A DNA stretch of 64,000 bases from Lepidostoma basale (lineage: Eukaryota > Arthropoda > Insecta > Trichoptera > Lepidostomatidae). This document shows, piece after piece, positions 43,175 to 53,511 of this stretch. A program made the position numbers and the translations under genes. Each line of letters opens with the position of its first letter. Position 1 is the first letter of the stretch. The DNA is taken from the NCBI GenBank assembly GCA_022606425.2, contig JAHDVF020000864.1, forward strand, positions 1,710,839-1,774,838, given 5' to 3'. The notes below the pieces were generated by a model. The model ran no database searches. It had not been told where the DNA came from and worked only from the letters and a program-made list of their open reading frames with translations.

Positions 43175-43503
43175 GTATTATGAACAAAATAATGAAAGGA
43201 TCACTGTGTTGCCATTGGTTCGGACATATGGAGCGCATGGGTGAAAAAAGAATGGTTAAAAAAGTATAAGTTAACGATGTAAATGGAGTACGGAGTCGAG
43301 ATAGACTAAGTAAACCATAGCATGAGTAAATGAATCAAATTTTAAATTTGGTCATGTTAGAAGCCAGAAGAATCGACGTGCGTGTATGATTCGCTGTATG
43401 AATGTAGAGGAAGCTAGAGAGGCATGTCAGGATAGAGTAGTGTGGCGGACCATTTTCTCAACCTACCCCTGCGGTGAAACGGCGTGATGGTTTTTTGTTG
43501 TTT
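43175..43503 (+). mobile_element. LINE-B 3' fragment
   Basis: VMNKIMKGSL, HWFGHMERMGEKRMVKKV, a stop, VNDVNGVRSRDRLSKP, SCLEARRIDVRV-like shifted text, RCMNVEEAREACQDRVVWRT and IFSTYPCGETA-stop. Ends CTACCCCTGCGGTGAAACGG with a (TTG)n-like tail. Confidence 0.7.
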
Positions 43504-43514
43504 CTAGTGTCTTT

Positions 43515-43660
43515 TACAACCCCAACAAAGCTCCGGCGGTAGCGAAACCGGTTGGTTGATAAAAAATAAAGTGGTATAAAACAAATTAAAAGTGTATTAA
43601 TAATATATTTTATAATACCACACCACAAATAAAGTGCTTCATACGAAATAAATAAGCTAT
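43515..43660 (+). repeat. Q-family repeat
   Basis: The module at 43517-43558 is followed by AAAAAATAAAGTGGTATAAA and CACCACAAATAAAGTGCTTC, giving the family order module then body. Confidence 0.55.
43517..43558 (+). ncRNA. hammerhead-like module (Q family)
   Basis: Stem I CAACC (43517-43521) with GGUUG (43554-43558), five perfect pairs. Core CCAACAA in place of CUGANGA, one A, stem II GCUCC-GGC-GGUAGC with a bulged U, then GAAAC-CG-GU-U. Stem I, GAAAC and spacing are kept, but the core box is degraded, so activity is unlikely in this copy. Confidence 0.45.
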
Positions 43661-43751
43661 TTTTTATTTCATTAAATTTAAAACGTGATAAGTGTCAATT
43701 TCAAAAAAAAATTTAAAAATAGAATATTCCCGAGGTAAAATTTTGTACGTA

Positions 43752-43913
43752 TAATAATAATAAATAATAATAATATGCTAACTTTTAAAGCGCCGTTTTT
43801 GTGATGTAATCACCTCAAGGGCGCATTAAGACGTGTTTTAAATCTTAAAAATCTAAATGTGACCGCTTAAAAAACGATCGGTTTGAAAGTATAGTAGAAC
43901 AAAGTATAAATGT
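43752..43913 (-). other. 3' untranslated region and tail of the L2-type LINE
   Basis: Downstream of the stop codon on the minus strand; has the foldable segment GCGCCCTTGAGGTGATTACA ... TCACAAAAACGGCGC and ends in an (ATT)n-like tail at 43755-43785. Confidence 0.5.
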
Positions 43914-46133
43914 TTAAATTGGGTATGAAATATGAAAAAGATGGGTTTTCAATTTAGATCTGAAATCTGTCGGATCATTTATGCATCTAAGGTGTGAAGG
44001 GAGATTGTTCCAAGCTGATGGACCGGCTACCGCGAACGCTCGATCCCCGAAATTTGTACTGGGGCAACGCTTCGGCTCAACTAATCTTCCTATTGCTGAG
44101 GAGTTCGCCGAGCGAAGTGTGGATTTCCGTGAATTTAGGCTGTCCGTTATACAGAGTTCAGATATATAACTTGGTGCCATTCCATGTAGCGCTTTGAAGA
44201 CTGTCCAGCAGAGTTTATACTGGATTCTTTCTGGACTTTTAAGCCAGTGAAGTTCTTTGAGATGTTGTGTTATATGAGACTTTTTTGGAATGCCTTTAAT
44301 GAGCCTTGCTGCTGCATTGAACGCAGATTGAAGTTTGTTTATTTGTTGTTTTGGAATGTTTGCATAAATTCCATTACAATAATCAAGTCGTGACACAACG
44401 AAGGAATTTACAAGAGTTTTGAAAGTGTCGTGGGGAATACTCCTTTTGACGGATTTTAATCGTCTTAGGTGGAAGAAACTAGCGCTGACCGTGTTATTAA
44501 TTTGGGATTTTAGAGACAGATTTGCGTCAAGATAAACACCAAGAAGCTTTGTGGAGTTTTTGGGAACGATATCATTGTCAGCTGTTGAAATTGAGGAATG
44601 ATCGATGAGATGTTGGCGCTTTGCGGAAGAAGTCCAGAGAAATTCCGTTTTGGATGGATTTAGTTTAAGTTTGTTTGATGCCATCCATCTGGATATGGCA
44701 TCAATGCAGTTGACAGTTGTTGACGTAAGATGTTTGGTGTCATCAGGGTTGCAGAAAAAATAAAGTTGCTGATCATCAGCATAGCAATGTGAGAGGAGGC
44801 CAAAGGATTCTATTATTTTGGCAACGTCATTTGTAAACATGATAAATAAAAGGGGTCCTAAAACAGAGCCTTGTGGCACACCAGATTGGATATTAGTAAA
44901 TGAGGATTTTTTACCTGCTAGCTGCACAGCTTGTGAACGATCCGACAGATATGAATTTAGCCAGTCTATGGCATTACCTCTAAAACCATACGTGATCGCT
45001 AATCGTTGGATAAGATATGAGTGATCAATTGTGTCAAACGCAGCGCTCATGTCCAGAAGGGAGAGCAGTGCCAATTTGCCCGATTCGTTTGCCAGTACTA
45101 AATCTGACATGACTCTAAGCAATCCCGTCTCCGTTGAATGGAAACGTCTGTAGGCGGATTGTAATTTAGACAAAATATTATTTGTCGAAAGGTGATTAGA
45201 AATTTGGGAGGCTACAATTTTTTCAAGAACTTTAGAGATGAAAGGTAGATTTGAGACGGGCCGGAAGTTACTAAGATTTTCGGAATCTAGTTGAGGTTTT
45301 TTTAATATGGGAGAAACAATAGCTTTCTTGAGCAAAAAGGGGACTTGTCCTGTTAGAAGAGATTTGTTAAAAATTTTGACTAAAAATGGAGCAACATGGT
45401 GACAGCATCTCTTGAGAAGCCATGTCGGAATTGGATCAAGCGAACATTGTTTATTAGGTGCGTTTAAGATAAGTTTAATCACTTCTTGAGGTGTTGTGAT
45501 ATTAAATTTAGTTAGAAGTTTTCCCTCATATGTCGTGAAAGTTGGTGGTGTTGTAGATGAAGTCGTTGCACGAATCACAGCGATTTTATCTTCAAAGAAT
45601 TGGGCGAAGTCCTGAGGAGATAACTTGGTAGAGGCCTTTTCTTGTTGATTATTTCCGAGTACTGATTTAACGGAATTCCATAGATGTCGGGGATTTTCCT
45701 TTTCCGATTCAATTTTACATTTCCAGTACTCCGATCTTTTCTTCTTGATCAGGTCTCTAAAAGAATTCTGCGATCTCACCCAGGCTTCTCTTGAAGAGCT
45801 TAGGCCTGTGTTTCGGTACATACGTTCAAACCTACGCATTAGTCTCTTGTTTCTACGACATTCTTCATCAAACCATGCATTAGACACTCGCACCCGGAGT
45901 GTTTTTGTCGAATGTGGAGCATGCTTGTCGAGAAGAGAAGTAAAAACATTGTAGTAGGTTTGAACTAATTCATCTAATGACATTTCGAGGGTATTGTTAT
46001 TATATTTTTCACAAACATGTGAGTTCATCAAGTCTCTTTCAAATTTTTCAAAATTGAAAGAGCGCCATGTACGTGAAGTGAAAGTTTGAAACACGGGTCG
46101 TGGTGGATGGAAAGGGATCTCCGTACGAATCAT
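43914..46133 (-). CDS. reverse transcriptase ORF of a CR1/L2-type LINE
   Basis: A 739-codon uninterrupted frame encoding the polymerase of a non-LTR retrotransposon, which copies the element's RNA at a nicked target. Residues 270-480 carry the RT core: KKAIVSPILKKPQ (269-281), NFRPVSNLPFISKVLEKIV (289-307), LLDMSAAFDTIDHSYLIQRL (359-378), QSGVPQGSVLGPLLF (416-430) and YADDQQLYF (451-459) with the two catalytic aspartates. Residues 480-739 are the C-terminal part, with LKLNPSKTEFLW (489-500), SRLDYCNGIYANIPK (582-596), LKELHWLKSPERIQYKL (625-641) and WNNLPSHLR (708-716), all typical of the L2/CR1 group. The annotated Met is internal to the true gene: homology to the APE endonuclease continues upstream to ~46440 with one stop (46236-46238). 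No frameshift within the frame, so this is the youngest or best kept element here. Confidence 0.9.
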   Translation of the reverse strand: MIRTEIPFHPPRPVFQTFTSRTWRSFNFEKFERDLMNSHVCEKYNNNTLEMSLDELVQTYYNVFTSLLDKHAPHSTKTLRVRVSNAWFDEECRRNKRLMRRFERMYRNTGLSSSREAWVRSQNSFRDLIKKKRSEYWKCKIESEKENPRHLWNSVKSVLGNNQQEKASTKLSPQDFAQFFEDKIAVIRATTSSTTPPTFTTYEGKLLTKFNITTPQEVIKLILNAPNKQCSLDPIPTWLLKRCCHHVAPFLVKIFNKSLLTGQVPFLLKKAIVSPILKKPQLDSENLSNFRPVSNLPFISKVLEKIVASQISNHLSTNNILSKLQSAYRRFHSTETGLLRVMSDLVLANESGKLALLSLLDMSAAFDTIDHSYLIQRLAITYGFRGNAIDWLNSYLSDRSQAVQLAGKKSSFTNIQSGVPQGSVLGPLLFIMFTNDVAKIIESFGLLSHCYADDQQLYFFCNPDDTKHLTSTTVNCIDAISRWMASNKLKLNPSKTEFLWTSSAKRQHLIDHSSISTADNDIVPKNSTKLLGVYLDANLSLKSQINNTVSASFFHLRRLKSVKRSIPHDTFKTLVNSFVVSRLDYCNGIYANIPKQQINKLQSAFNAAARLIKGIPKKSHITQHLKELHWLKSPERIQYKLCWTVFKALHGMAPSYISELCITDSLNSRKSTLRSANSSAIGRLVEPKRCPSTNFGDRAFAVAGPSAWNNLPSHLRCINDPTDFRSKLKTHLFHISYPI

Positions 46134-46441
46134 TTTGTGGTCCGAGAGTCCAATATCTATAACACTTGCCGGAGTGTTAACAGCATTTTTGTTGGAGATG
46201 AGGATATCCAGTAATCCACCTGCGGTATGTGTTGGCTAGGTAACCCATTGCTTGGACCCATAGCATTCCATCATGTCTAGGAATTTATCACTAGACGATG
46301 AGGTTCTCTCTAATCGGATATTGATGTCTCCAACAATCATCCAATGTTCAGAGAGGCTGGCCGCGAATTGTAGCAGTTCCGAGAATTCTTCGTAAAATTT
46401 AACGCAGGTTGATTTAGATCCTGGTCGGTAAATAGTGGTAT
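46134..46441 (-). pseudogene. C-terminal part of the L2-type LINE endonuclease domain
   Basis: In frame with the RT. Reads YRPGSKSTCVKFYEEFSELL, WMIVGDINIRLERTSSSSDK, WVT, TAG, PTHTAGGLLDILISNK and IDIGLSDHKM. GDxNxR, PTH..GG.LD and SDH are the late motifs of the APE-type endonuclease that nicks the target. The TAG (46236-46238) replaces what was probably CAG. The domain starts abruptly at 46441, so the copy is 5'-truncated and lacks its first endonuclease motifs and any ORF1. Confidence 0.8.
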
Positions 46442-47367
46442 AAACGTGTTTTTGATACCGCTGGGACTATATGGTATATCTTGGTTGCCAGTAAAACTTC
46501 ACAGATATTTAACGTGCCATAACTTATGAAAGCCTCACTAAATTGTGAATAACACGTCTGAAACCAGGTTTATGGTAGTAATGCTTTGAAACAAGATAAC
46601 TTTTTGAGTGTTTACGTTTTCCATAGATCTTTTATTGGATTTGGTACTATCGTTAAATTTATATTTGGGATTGAAAATGAAACACGATAAATTCTGACGT
46701 TTTTTTGTTGTTTTATAAATATTGTATGATATTATTCCTCTTCACTTTGTCAAATTAAATCATAATTATCTGTAAGAAAAAAAAACTACTTTTCTTGGAT
46801 GTTTAATTTTCTTGTGGATTTTTTTTTTTAAACATGGTATAACGTTTCAGTTTTCAAATGGACAAAATATTATATTTACCATCTAATCATTATTCGAAGA
46901 AGTGGGATTTATTTTTCTTATTCTATAAAATATCAAATTTAATCTGATACAAGGATTTCTTCTTCAAATTTCAGATTTTTTTAAGACCAGCTTTCAAATT
47001 GTTGACTTTTTTACGGAAATATAAAAAAAAATAGTTTATTAGGAATTCGAGCAATTATTGTAACATATAAACTACTTTAAGTTTTCAGAGTAAAACACCA
47101 ATGTATCATTTGTAGGTAAAATTGTATAAAACGCCAACTGGCTTTTTGATACCGTTAACTTGTTATAGTCGGTAATTACAATTCCCATTTGGAAATAGAA
47201 TATTAACTAAGATGTAACTTAAACTTCGAGACTGACAATAAATGTCTCTAATGGCTCATAAACTAAGATAAAGTTAAAACATTGGAATGTATACATTGAT
47301 GCATCTCTAGCTACTTAATTATCCAGATCCATGCTCAATCCATGCTCCTTAGTAAGGTTAATTTAGT
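46442..47367. other. AT-rich spacer
   Basis: No gene, exon or repeat recognised. Confidence 0.5.
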
Positions 47368-48600
47368 CTTCTTCTTCATGTGTCTAGTCAGGTCCCCCGA
47401 CGTCGACTCTGACTTGAGAGTTATTAGTTATATGTCAAAAATTTACTAGTTTTTCAAACTCTTTATATCTTAAGATCGCTCGAAAGGATCACAAACTTGA
47501 CCTTTAATCCGGAATCCCAAAGACAGATACAATCAGACATTTGCCGGACGCTTTTTTTTACGAAGGACTCCTTTTACATATAGAATTCTCATATAGAATT
47601 CTCACCGCTTACCGAAGCTGTTATAGGCAAACGGTGCCTTCGTCAACTTCGGTTATTCAATCCCTAGGTCCGTTCCTCGTCCAAGCGGGACTTTCGTTAG
47701 AAAAATTATATATAAGAAGTAATGGGGGACCCAGACCACATTTATTCTACTCCTATTTTCCTCTATATCCAGCCATACATGCAAAGTACAAAATTATATT
47801 TAAAATATGCCAAAACAACATACAAAAAGGGACACGGGATTATAGGGAAGCAGACTCATGGACACATGACTGCGGGAAATGAAAGTAGGGACAGAAGAGA
47901 CAAATGCGGAATTGGGCGAGGACGCACAAGTATATTATATACGCACAACTTTTTTTATTCAATACGAATAAATCTTTCGCCTTTTGATTCGTACCCTATA
48001 ATAAAAACCCTCTCAAAGTCCAACCCGAACACTGGGAGCTGCTACAAGTGTTAAAAAACTATCCTTTTTTAGAGGAACGCTCCCGGCCACATGTATCAAG
48101 CTTTCGCATTAATTAAAAACCCACCATATCACCTTTTCAACAATTTTTACATCAGCCGTAAGTAGAATAACCACATTATCTCACCTCTGTATGCCAGAAG
48201 ATCTAAGTTTAAGTCCAAGTTTTAATATTTTGGATTATTTATACGAGATATTTAATATTTTCAATAATTTCTTGGAAACAGCTTCAAAAAAAATTTTTTT
48301 TTTGCTGGAGATGTCATTTAAGGAAGAAAAATCATCTAATTCATAAATAATATTTTCTTACATATTATAAAATAGTAAGGTTTAGAGAAATCAAATAACT
48401 TTGATTTCACTTACCATGGTATATGTAGGTACATTCTTACCCTCCGACTGAAGTCAAAATGAAAACATGAGATTATATAATATAATAATTATTTGACTAC
48501 AATTATTGGTAAAATTTTAAAGGTTTTTCAAATAAGCTTTCAGATTTCAATTCAAAGATTCAACGTTGGGGGGACCCGACAGGGCACTTGAAGAAGAAGA
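47368..48600. mobile_element. possible DNA element with ~36-bp imperfect inverted ends
   Basis: The left end CTTCTTCTTCATGTGTCTAG then TCAGGTCCCCCGACGT; the right end is the inverse of CTTCTTCTTCAAGTGCCCTG then TCGGGTCCCCCCAACGT. About 1.23 kb lies between. The interior has two overlapping frames of ~110 codons (47541-47882 and 47722-48054) with no known domain. No clear target duplication, so the superfamily is unknown. Confidence 0.45.
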
Positions 48601-48949
48601 TTCCTACTTACACTTTTGATTTTATATCAAGCCACTATACATTTAATAGGTACATACATACACAGCGTGTCGTGTTTGGTCTGATATTCACTATCTTTTG
48701 AATAAAACGGTCATAAAATTTTTACGACTCGGCACGGTTTCGCGGTAAAAGTTTTCATGCACCGAACAATGTGTCGGTCGTCTTCCGTACTGACCCATTT
48801 TATGTTCTTTCTAAAAGCTTTTGATTGTTACGGCTCCGGAGAAGTAGCGGGAAATTCAGCGGCTCCCATTTCGGCCAGCTATTACGTCACGGTCTGTAGG
48901 GTAAAATTTTTTGTTTGGAAAGTGCAATATTATAACTGAATTATATATA
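48601..48949. other. spacer of higher GC content
   Basis: 48680-48900 (GACTCGGCACGGTTTCGCGG, TTACGGCTCCGGAGAAGTAG) is among the least AT-rich non-repeat DNA of the window. A 60-codon plus frame at 48757 is open but unrecognised. Could be host exon or regulatory DNA. Confidence 0.35.
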
Positions 48950-49412
48950 GCGGGTTACAACAACTTAACAAGAAGAATAAGATAAGATCTCTTAGACGAA
49001 TGTGTAGCAAATCTGTATATGATAGTGTGACAAATGCAAGTATGAGAAGTGAATGTGGTGCGAATAAAAGTGTTATGAACAAAATAAGGAAAGGGTCATT
49101 AAGATGATTTGGACACATGGAAAGAATGAGTGAAGACAGAATGGTAAAGAAGGTATATTTAAACGGCGTGAACTGAGCTAGAAATAGAGGAAGGCCGAGG
49201 AAAACGTGGCACGATCAAATCAATCAAATATTGAATGTCGGTCACGTGAGGAGTCGGAAAAATCGACGTGCGTGCATGACAAGATGTATGAATGTAGAGG
49301 AATCGAGAGAAGTATGTCAGCACAGAACAGTGTGGCGTTCCATTCTTTCTGCCTACCCCTCCGGGGAGACGGCGTGATGGTAAGTTAATTTGTTAGTTAG
49401 TTAGTTAACAAG
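48950..49412 (+). mobile_element. LINE-B 3' fragment, (TTAG)n tail
   Basis: NKIRSLRRMCSKSVYDSVTN, ASMRSECGANKSVMNKIRKG, SLR, TGA, FGHMERMSEDRMVKKVYLNG, VN, TGA, ARNRGRPRKTWHDQINQILN, VGHVRSRKNRRACMTRCMNV; then a shift before SREVCQHRTVWRSILSAYPS and GETA-stop. Two TGA stops look like TGG-to-TGA and CGA/TGG changes. Ends CCCCTCCGGGGAGACGGCGT and GTTAGTTAGTTAG. Confidence 0.75.
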
Positions 49413-49435
49413 AAGAAATGTTTGTAAAACATTAC

Positions 49436-49700
49436 TTACTTGAACAGCTGATGTAGTCCACTGCTGGACAAAGGCCTCTCCGTGGCCAAGAATAGACTTC
49501 AGACTAACAGGGGATTCTTTGAGAACTCCGTTATCTTGGAGGCTATCCATCTTTATGTTCCAGATACTGTTTTATCTCCCAGCATGCAGAACCAACTGGC
49601 CTCTGGTGATGCCGGTGGGGAGAGCAATAAAACTGCTGAACATGATCGCTTCGAAGATCGACGTCTTTTTTAATTGAAAGTACGTTAAGAAGACAAATAC
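49436..49700 (-). mobile_element. possible RTE-like LINE 3' end and flank
   Basis: The minus strand at 49441-49485 reads GGAGAGGCCTTTGTCCAGCA, GTGGACTACATCAGC, the usual 3' end of insect RTE-like elements (EAFVQQWTTS-type). The following 49490-49690 is less AT-rich but not recognised. Confidence 0.4.
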
Positions 49701-49874
49701 TCTTGACTTTGAGTATCTTGTATTCCTAATGTCGAACCATCTCTCATGCGTTCCTGGTATTATATATTTTTTATGTTTCACCTGTTCTCAATAGATGCCT
49801 TAAACTATTATTATTGTTTGTAATATCTTTTTGTTTATTATTTTATGTATTTTATGTATTATTTATGTATGCCG

Positions 49875-50089
49875 TTTGAACCCAATTACTGTATACAATT
49901 TATTTTTTACCTATTATATTGATTCTCGTGACATGTGATAGGTAGCCAATCTATCCCCATTTGATTGTCACGTGAATTCTACACCAGACCAAAGACAGTG
50001 TGACAATCACACTGCCATCGCCGGAATCGAACCCGGGACCTTCGTTATGGATGTCAGAGCTCTTACCAATCTGCCACGAAGGTCGTCAT
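49875..50089 (-). mobile_element. tRNA-derived SINE
   Basis: Minus strand: GGCAGATTGGTAAGAGCTC (box A), CCCGGGTTCGATTCCGG (box B, one base short), CACACTGTCTTTGGTCTGGT, ATCACATGTCACGAGAATCA, ATTGTATACAGTAATTGGGT. Very similar to 19197-19409. Confidence 0.8.
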
Positions 50090-50159
50090 CTTTTGAGAGA
50101 ATAAACTGATTTGATTTGATTGATTTGAAGAATTAATCTTTAATAATACTTGATTTAAT

Positions 50160-50700
50160 TGTATCTCAATAGAGACGAAGATGCAAATTGGAAACTGAAT
50201 ATGGTTGATCAAAGTGTTTACAGGACTTATGACCTGTCATTGGTTGGGTTAAGCGCACGCTTTATGTAATTACAACATTCCCTATTCCACATTCTTCTTT
50301 ATGACCATGTAAGACAAACATCTAAGACAAATATGTAAGACAAATATCCATAGATGGCGTTAGTATGTGGATTATATAGAGTAATCTTAAAAAGAAAAAC
50401 ATATGTAATCAAAATCTTCATAGATGGCACATTAAAACTGACATGTAAAATTAGGCATAGATTTGTAACATATATACAACTTCCAAAAAATTGTCTTACA
50501 TGGTCATAAAGAAAAACGTGGAATGGGGAATGTTGTGATTACATAAAGCGTGCGCTTAACCCAACCAATGACAGGTCATAAGTCCTGTAAACACCTTGAT
50601 CAACCATATTCAGTTTCCAATTTGCATCTTCGTCTCTATTGAGATACAATTAAATCATGATTTCACCCACGGTGGGTGAAATCCAGTATTCGTATACAAG
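50160..50700. mobile_element. foldback DNA element, second copy
   Basis: Arms AATTGTATCTCAATAGAGAC ... and its inverse ending at 50652. Inside, ATAGATGGCGTTAGTATGTG. The outer arm TTTCACCCACGGTGGGTGAA follows at 50660. Arms differ from 39911-40480 (AAGCGCACGCTTTATGTAAT here, AAGCGATCGCTTTATATAAA there), marking two subfamilies; the 60.5-kb array belongs to this one. Confidence 0.75.
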
Positions 50701-50939
50701 TATTAGTATACATTCACAAAAAATATTTAAAAATACTCTTTCAGCGGTAAAAAGGTTATCACCTGTCACAAAATTAAGTGGGAGACTGGTGCTTTTTCAG
50801 GATACCGCCACAATATGTACCAAAAATTCAGTGTATCCTAATTCAGTGAATCTTATAACGAAGTTTATTAAACCGATTAACGATATATACTATCTTACTA
50901 GGCTGACACAGTCGGTCGACTGCTACGATCCATCGCTCT

Positions 50940-51165
50940 GTGCTTTTCAACACGCTTTAACGCTTAGTTCAGCCATCGCATTGTCTGTGTGAGGCGGTCT
51001 TAGTATTTCTATAGGTCCGATTCCAAGCGGCGTCGACGCGTATAGGATTTTAATAAGTCTAGATTCTATCTCTAGGGAAAATGGGCTAATAGAAGCCAGA
51101 CGACTTATTTCAAAGCGTTTATAAAGGGTTGCTGGGTGAGTGAATAAATACATAATTTGCAATAC
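50940..51165 (-). mobile_element. LINE-C RT tail fragment
   Basis: Minus frame: THPATLYKRFEISRLASISP, FSLEIESRLIKILYASTPLG, IGPIEILRPPHTDNAMAEL. Aligns with TSTVRAGRLAWIGHVCRAEE and IKTLYASRPTGVRPLGRPRQ of 30023-30307. Diverged, no stop in this part. Confidence 0.55.
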
Positions 51166-51342
51166 TTCCATAGATTTCACAGAACTAATAAATAATAAGC
51201 AACCAAGAGGATATCACAAATATTTGATTCGGTCCTCATTTTTTTATGAGGCAGTTTGCTTATAGAGCTCCCTCGTAAGATCTTATTAAACGCAAAGCTC
51301 TTAAAAAAATAGTTCTCCGATAACTAAAACTGAAGAGTAATA
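51166..51342. other. spacer
   Basis: Nothing recognised. Confidence 0.4.
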
Positions 51343-51845
51343 ATAACTAACTAACTCACTAACCATCACGCCATCTCCCCGAAGGAGTAGGCAGAAAGAA
51401 TGGACTGCCACACTTTTCTTTCCTGACATATTTCTCTTGCTTCCTCAACATTCATACATCGTGTCATGCACGCGCGTCGATTTCTCTGACTCCTCACATG
51501 GCCGACATTCAATATTTGATTTATTTGATCGGGCCACCTGATTCCTCTATTTCTGGTTCCATTTACATCGTTAACATATAATTTTTTTACCATTCTTTCT
51601 TCATTCATTCTTTCCATGTGTCCAAACCATCTTAATGATCCTTTTATTATTTTGTTCATAGCACCATCATTCGCACCGCATTCACTTCTTATATTTTCAG
51701 TCGACACTCTATCATACACAGAGTATGCACACATTCGTCTAAGAGATCTCATTTCTACTGCATTTATTCTACTTTCATATTTATTTTGCGAGTTCCATGC
51801 TTCGCTTCCATACATAAGGGTCGGTAGAAGAACACTATTGTAGAG
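51343..51845 (-). mobile_element. LINE-B 3' fragment, long open copy
   Basis: A 173-codon minus frame (51887-51366), in which the family match starts at VLLPTLMYGSEAW. It runs through NAVEMRSLRRMCAYSVYDRV, STENIRSECGANDGAMNKII, KGSLRWFGHMERMNEERMVK, KLYVNDVNGTRNRGIRWPDQ, INQILNVGHVRSQRNRRACM, TRCMNVEEAREICQERKVWQ and SILSAYSFGEMA-stop. An in-frame deletion of a few codons removes RPRKTWH. The first ~20 codons of the frame belong to flanking DNA. CTAA units lie at 51343-51362. Open but not functional, since the RT core is absent. Confidence 0.8.
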
Positions 51846-51914
51846 TAATAATTCATAATAATTTAAGCAATTAACTGCTTTCGCCAAATTAAGATATATA
51901 CTTAGAAATAAAGG

Positions 51915-52315
51915 GGTGCTTTAAGCCTGAAAACTAAAGTCTATGTCTTGCCAGTGACAAAATATGGCCCGGAAACTATGTCCTTTACTGCTAGAAGCTT
52001 ACAAAGGATTAAGTGTGTTCAGTGAGCAATGAAAAGACAAATGTTGGGCGTCGGTATCTGTGATAAAATTAGAAATGAGGAATTACCGATATCACAGAAA
52101 GAACAGCAAATCTAAAATGGCAGTGGGCGGGGCATGTAGCGAGATTGGACAAGCTCAGGTGGAACGACAAAAGAGGCATAGGAAGGCAACAAAAAGGTGG
52201 ACGGATGATATTATATAACTGATGGGTCGTGGGTGGCAACAGATAGCCCAATATAAATTAATATAAAAAGTTTAGCAGAGGCCTATATCTAGCAGTGAAG
52301 TAACAATGGCTGAAA
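51915..52315 (+). mobile_element. RTE-like LINE RT C-terminal fragment
   Basis: PVTKYGPETMSFTARSLQRI, KCVQ, stop, AMKRQMLGVGICDKIRNEEL, then frames broken by deletions: QRKNSKSKMAVGGACSEIGQ-like text. Ends GAGGCCTATATCTAGCAGTG, the standard 3' end (EAYI.Q). Similar to 53060-53510. Confidence 0.6.
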
Positions 52316-52462
52316 AGAAAGTAGGAGAAGTGTCGAAAATAAGTAATACGTGAGATACAATTATTTAAAAACAAAATGATGGGATTGTGTATTTGTATTA
52401 TATTGTTTATCTTTTCTATTGAAAACACTAAATCAATAACCAAATAAAAAAAATATTACAAA

Positions 52463-52905
52463 CAAACAAACCATCACGCCGTTTCCCCGCAGGGGTAGAC
52501 AGAGAGAATGGACCGCCACATTACTCTATTCTGAGATACCTGGGAATAAATACATAATTTGCAATACATTCATATTGCGAGTCATACACGCACTTCGATT
52601 CTTCCGGCTTCTAACATGACTATCTTTTAAAATTTGGTCTTGCTATGTTTTCCTTGGTCTACCTCGACTCCGTACTCCATTTACATCGTTAACGTTTAAA
52701 CCATTCTTTCTTCACCCATGCGCTCCATATGTTTGAACTATCACAGCGATCCTTTTCATAATTATATTATATTTCATAATTTTGTTCATAATACCATCTT
52801 TCGCTCTACATTCCTTTCTAATATCAGCTTTGAGATTTTGTCGTACATCGTTCTACCACACATACCTCTTAAGGACCTATTCATTTAACTTCCCTTCCAT
52901 ACCTC
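52463..52905 (-). mobile_element. LINE-B 3' fragment, (TTTG)n tail
   Basis: CAAACAAACAAACCATCACG at the left (tail), CCCCGCAGGGGTAGACAGAG (hairpin), CATTTACATCGTTAACGTTT, CGCTCCATATGTTTGAACTA and GAACCTCTTAAGGACC-like 5' text. Several frames broken. An internal 25-bp piece (GGGAATAAATACATAATTTG) is foreign to the family and also occurs at 51137. Confidence 0.65.
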
Positions 52906-52917
52906 ATCTAATGTTCC

Positions 52918-53012
52918 AAGTACCGATGCGGCACTCCACTCTCCTATGTTCGCCCCCGCGGGAAAAGCGACGTGATGGGCGGCGGACCTCATCGCCGTCT
53001 CTAGGCATTAAC
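52918..53012 (-). mobile_element. LINE-B-related 3' end, second type
   Basis: CCGATGCGGCACTCCACTCT, TTCGCCCCCGCGGGAAAAGC, CGGACCTCATCGCCGTCTCT. The same end type as in the two composites at 33262 and 42118, here alone. Confidence 0.55.
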
Positions 53013-53059
53013 CCATAAGTTATATTAATATTATATACATAAAACGAATGTATCCTCCC

Positions 53060-53511
53060 GGTGTATCCTCCTCGTGTATCCTTCCCGTGATCACTTATGG
53101 TCTGGAAACCATTACGTTAACTGCCAATACAGTACATAAACTAAAATGTGCGCATAGGTCCATGGAAAGACAAATGTTAGGAGTGTGTCTAAAAGACAAA
53201 ATAAGAAATGAAGTAATTAAACGCCGAACAAAAGTCATAGACATAATGGACCTTATCGCTAAGCAGAATTGGCAGTGGGCAGGTCACGTCGCCAGACAGG
53301 GTACAGAGCGATGGGCACCCAGAGTCCTCAAATGGAGACCATGGGATAGAAAAAGAAGAGTGGGCCGACCCCAAAAAAGATGGGCCGACGACATTATCCC
53401 TGTCGCGGGTAGAATGTGGCAAAGAAAAGCCCAAGATTGTGTGGAGTAGAAGAAAATGGATGAGGCCTATATCCAACAGTAAAGAGATGGCTGAGGAAGA
53501 AGAAGTATATT
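53060..53511 (+). mobile_element. RTE-like LINE RT C-terminal fragment with 3' end
   Basis: Open frame 53048-53449: PVITYGLETITLTANTVHKL, KCAHRSMERQMLGVCLKDKI, RNEVIKRRTKVIDIMDLIAK, QNWQWAGHVARQGTERWAPR, VLKWRPWDRKRRVGRPQKRW, ADDIIPVAGRMWQRKAQDCV E. TAG replaces the usual TGG (W), then KKMDEAYIQQ and stop, with a GAAGAAGAAG tail at 53497. The family's hallmark QxAxDR...WK.LEEAYVQQ ending is clear. Only the last ~140 codons are present. Confidence 0.75.

Noticed and set aside
47541..48054. Two ~110-codon plus frames as a host gene
   Set aside because: They overlap in different frames, show no known motif and lie between inverted ends; kept only as the interior of a possible element.
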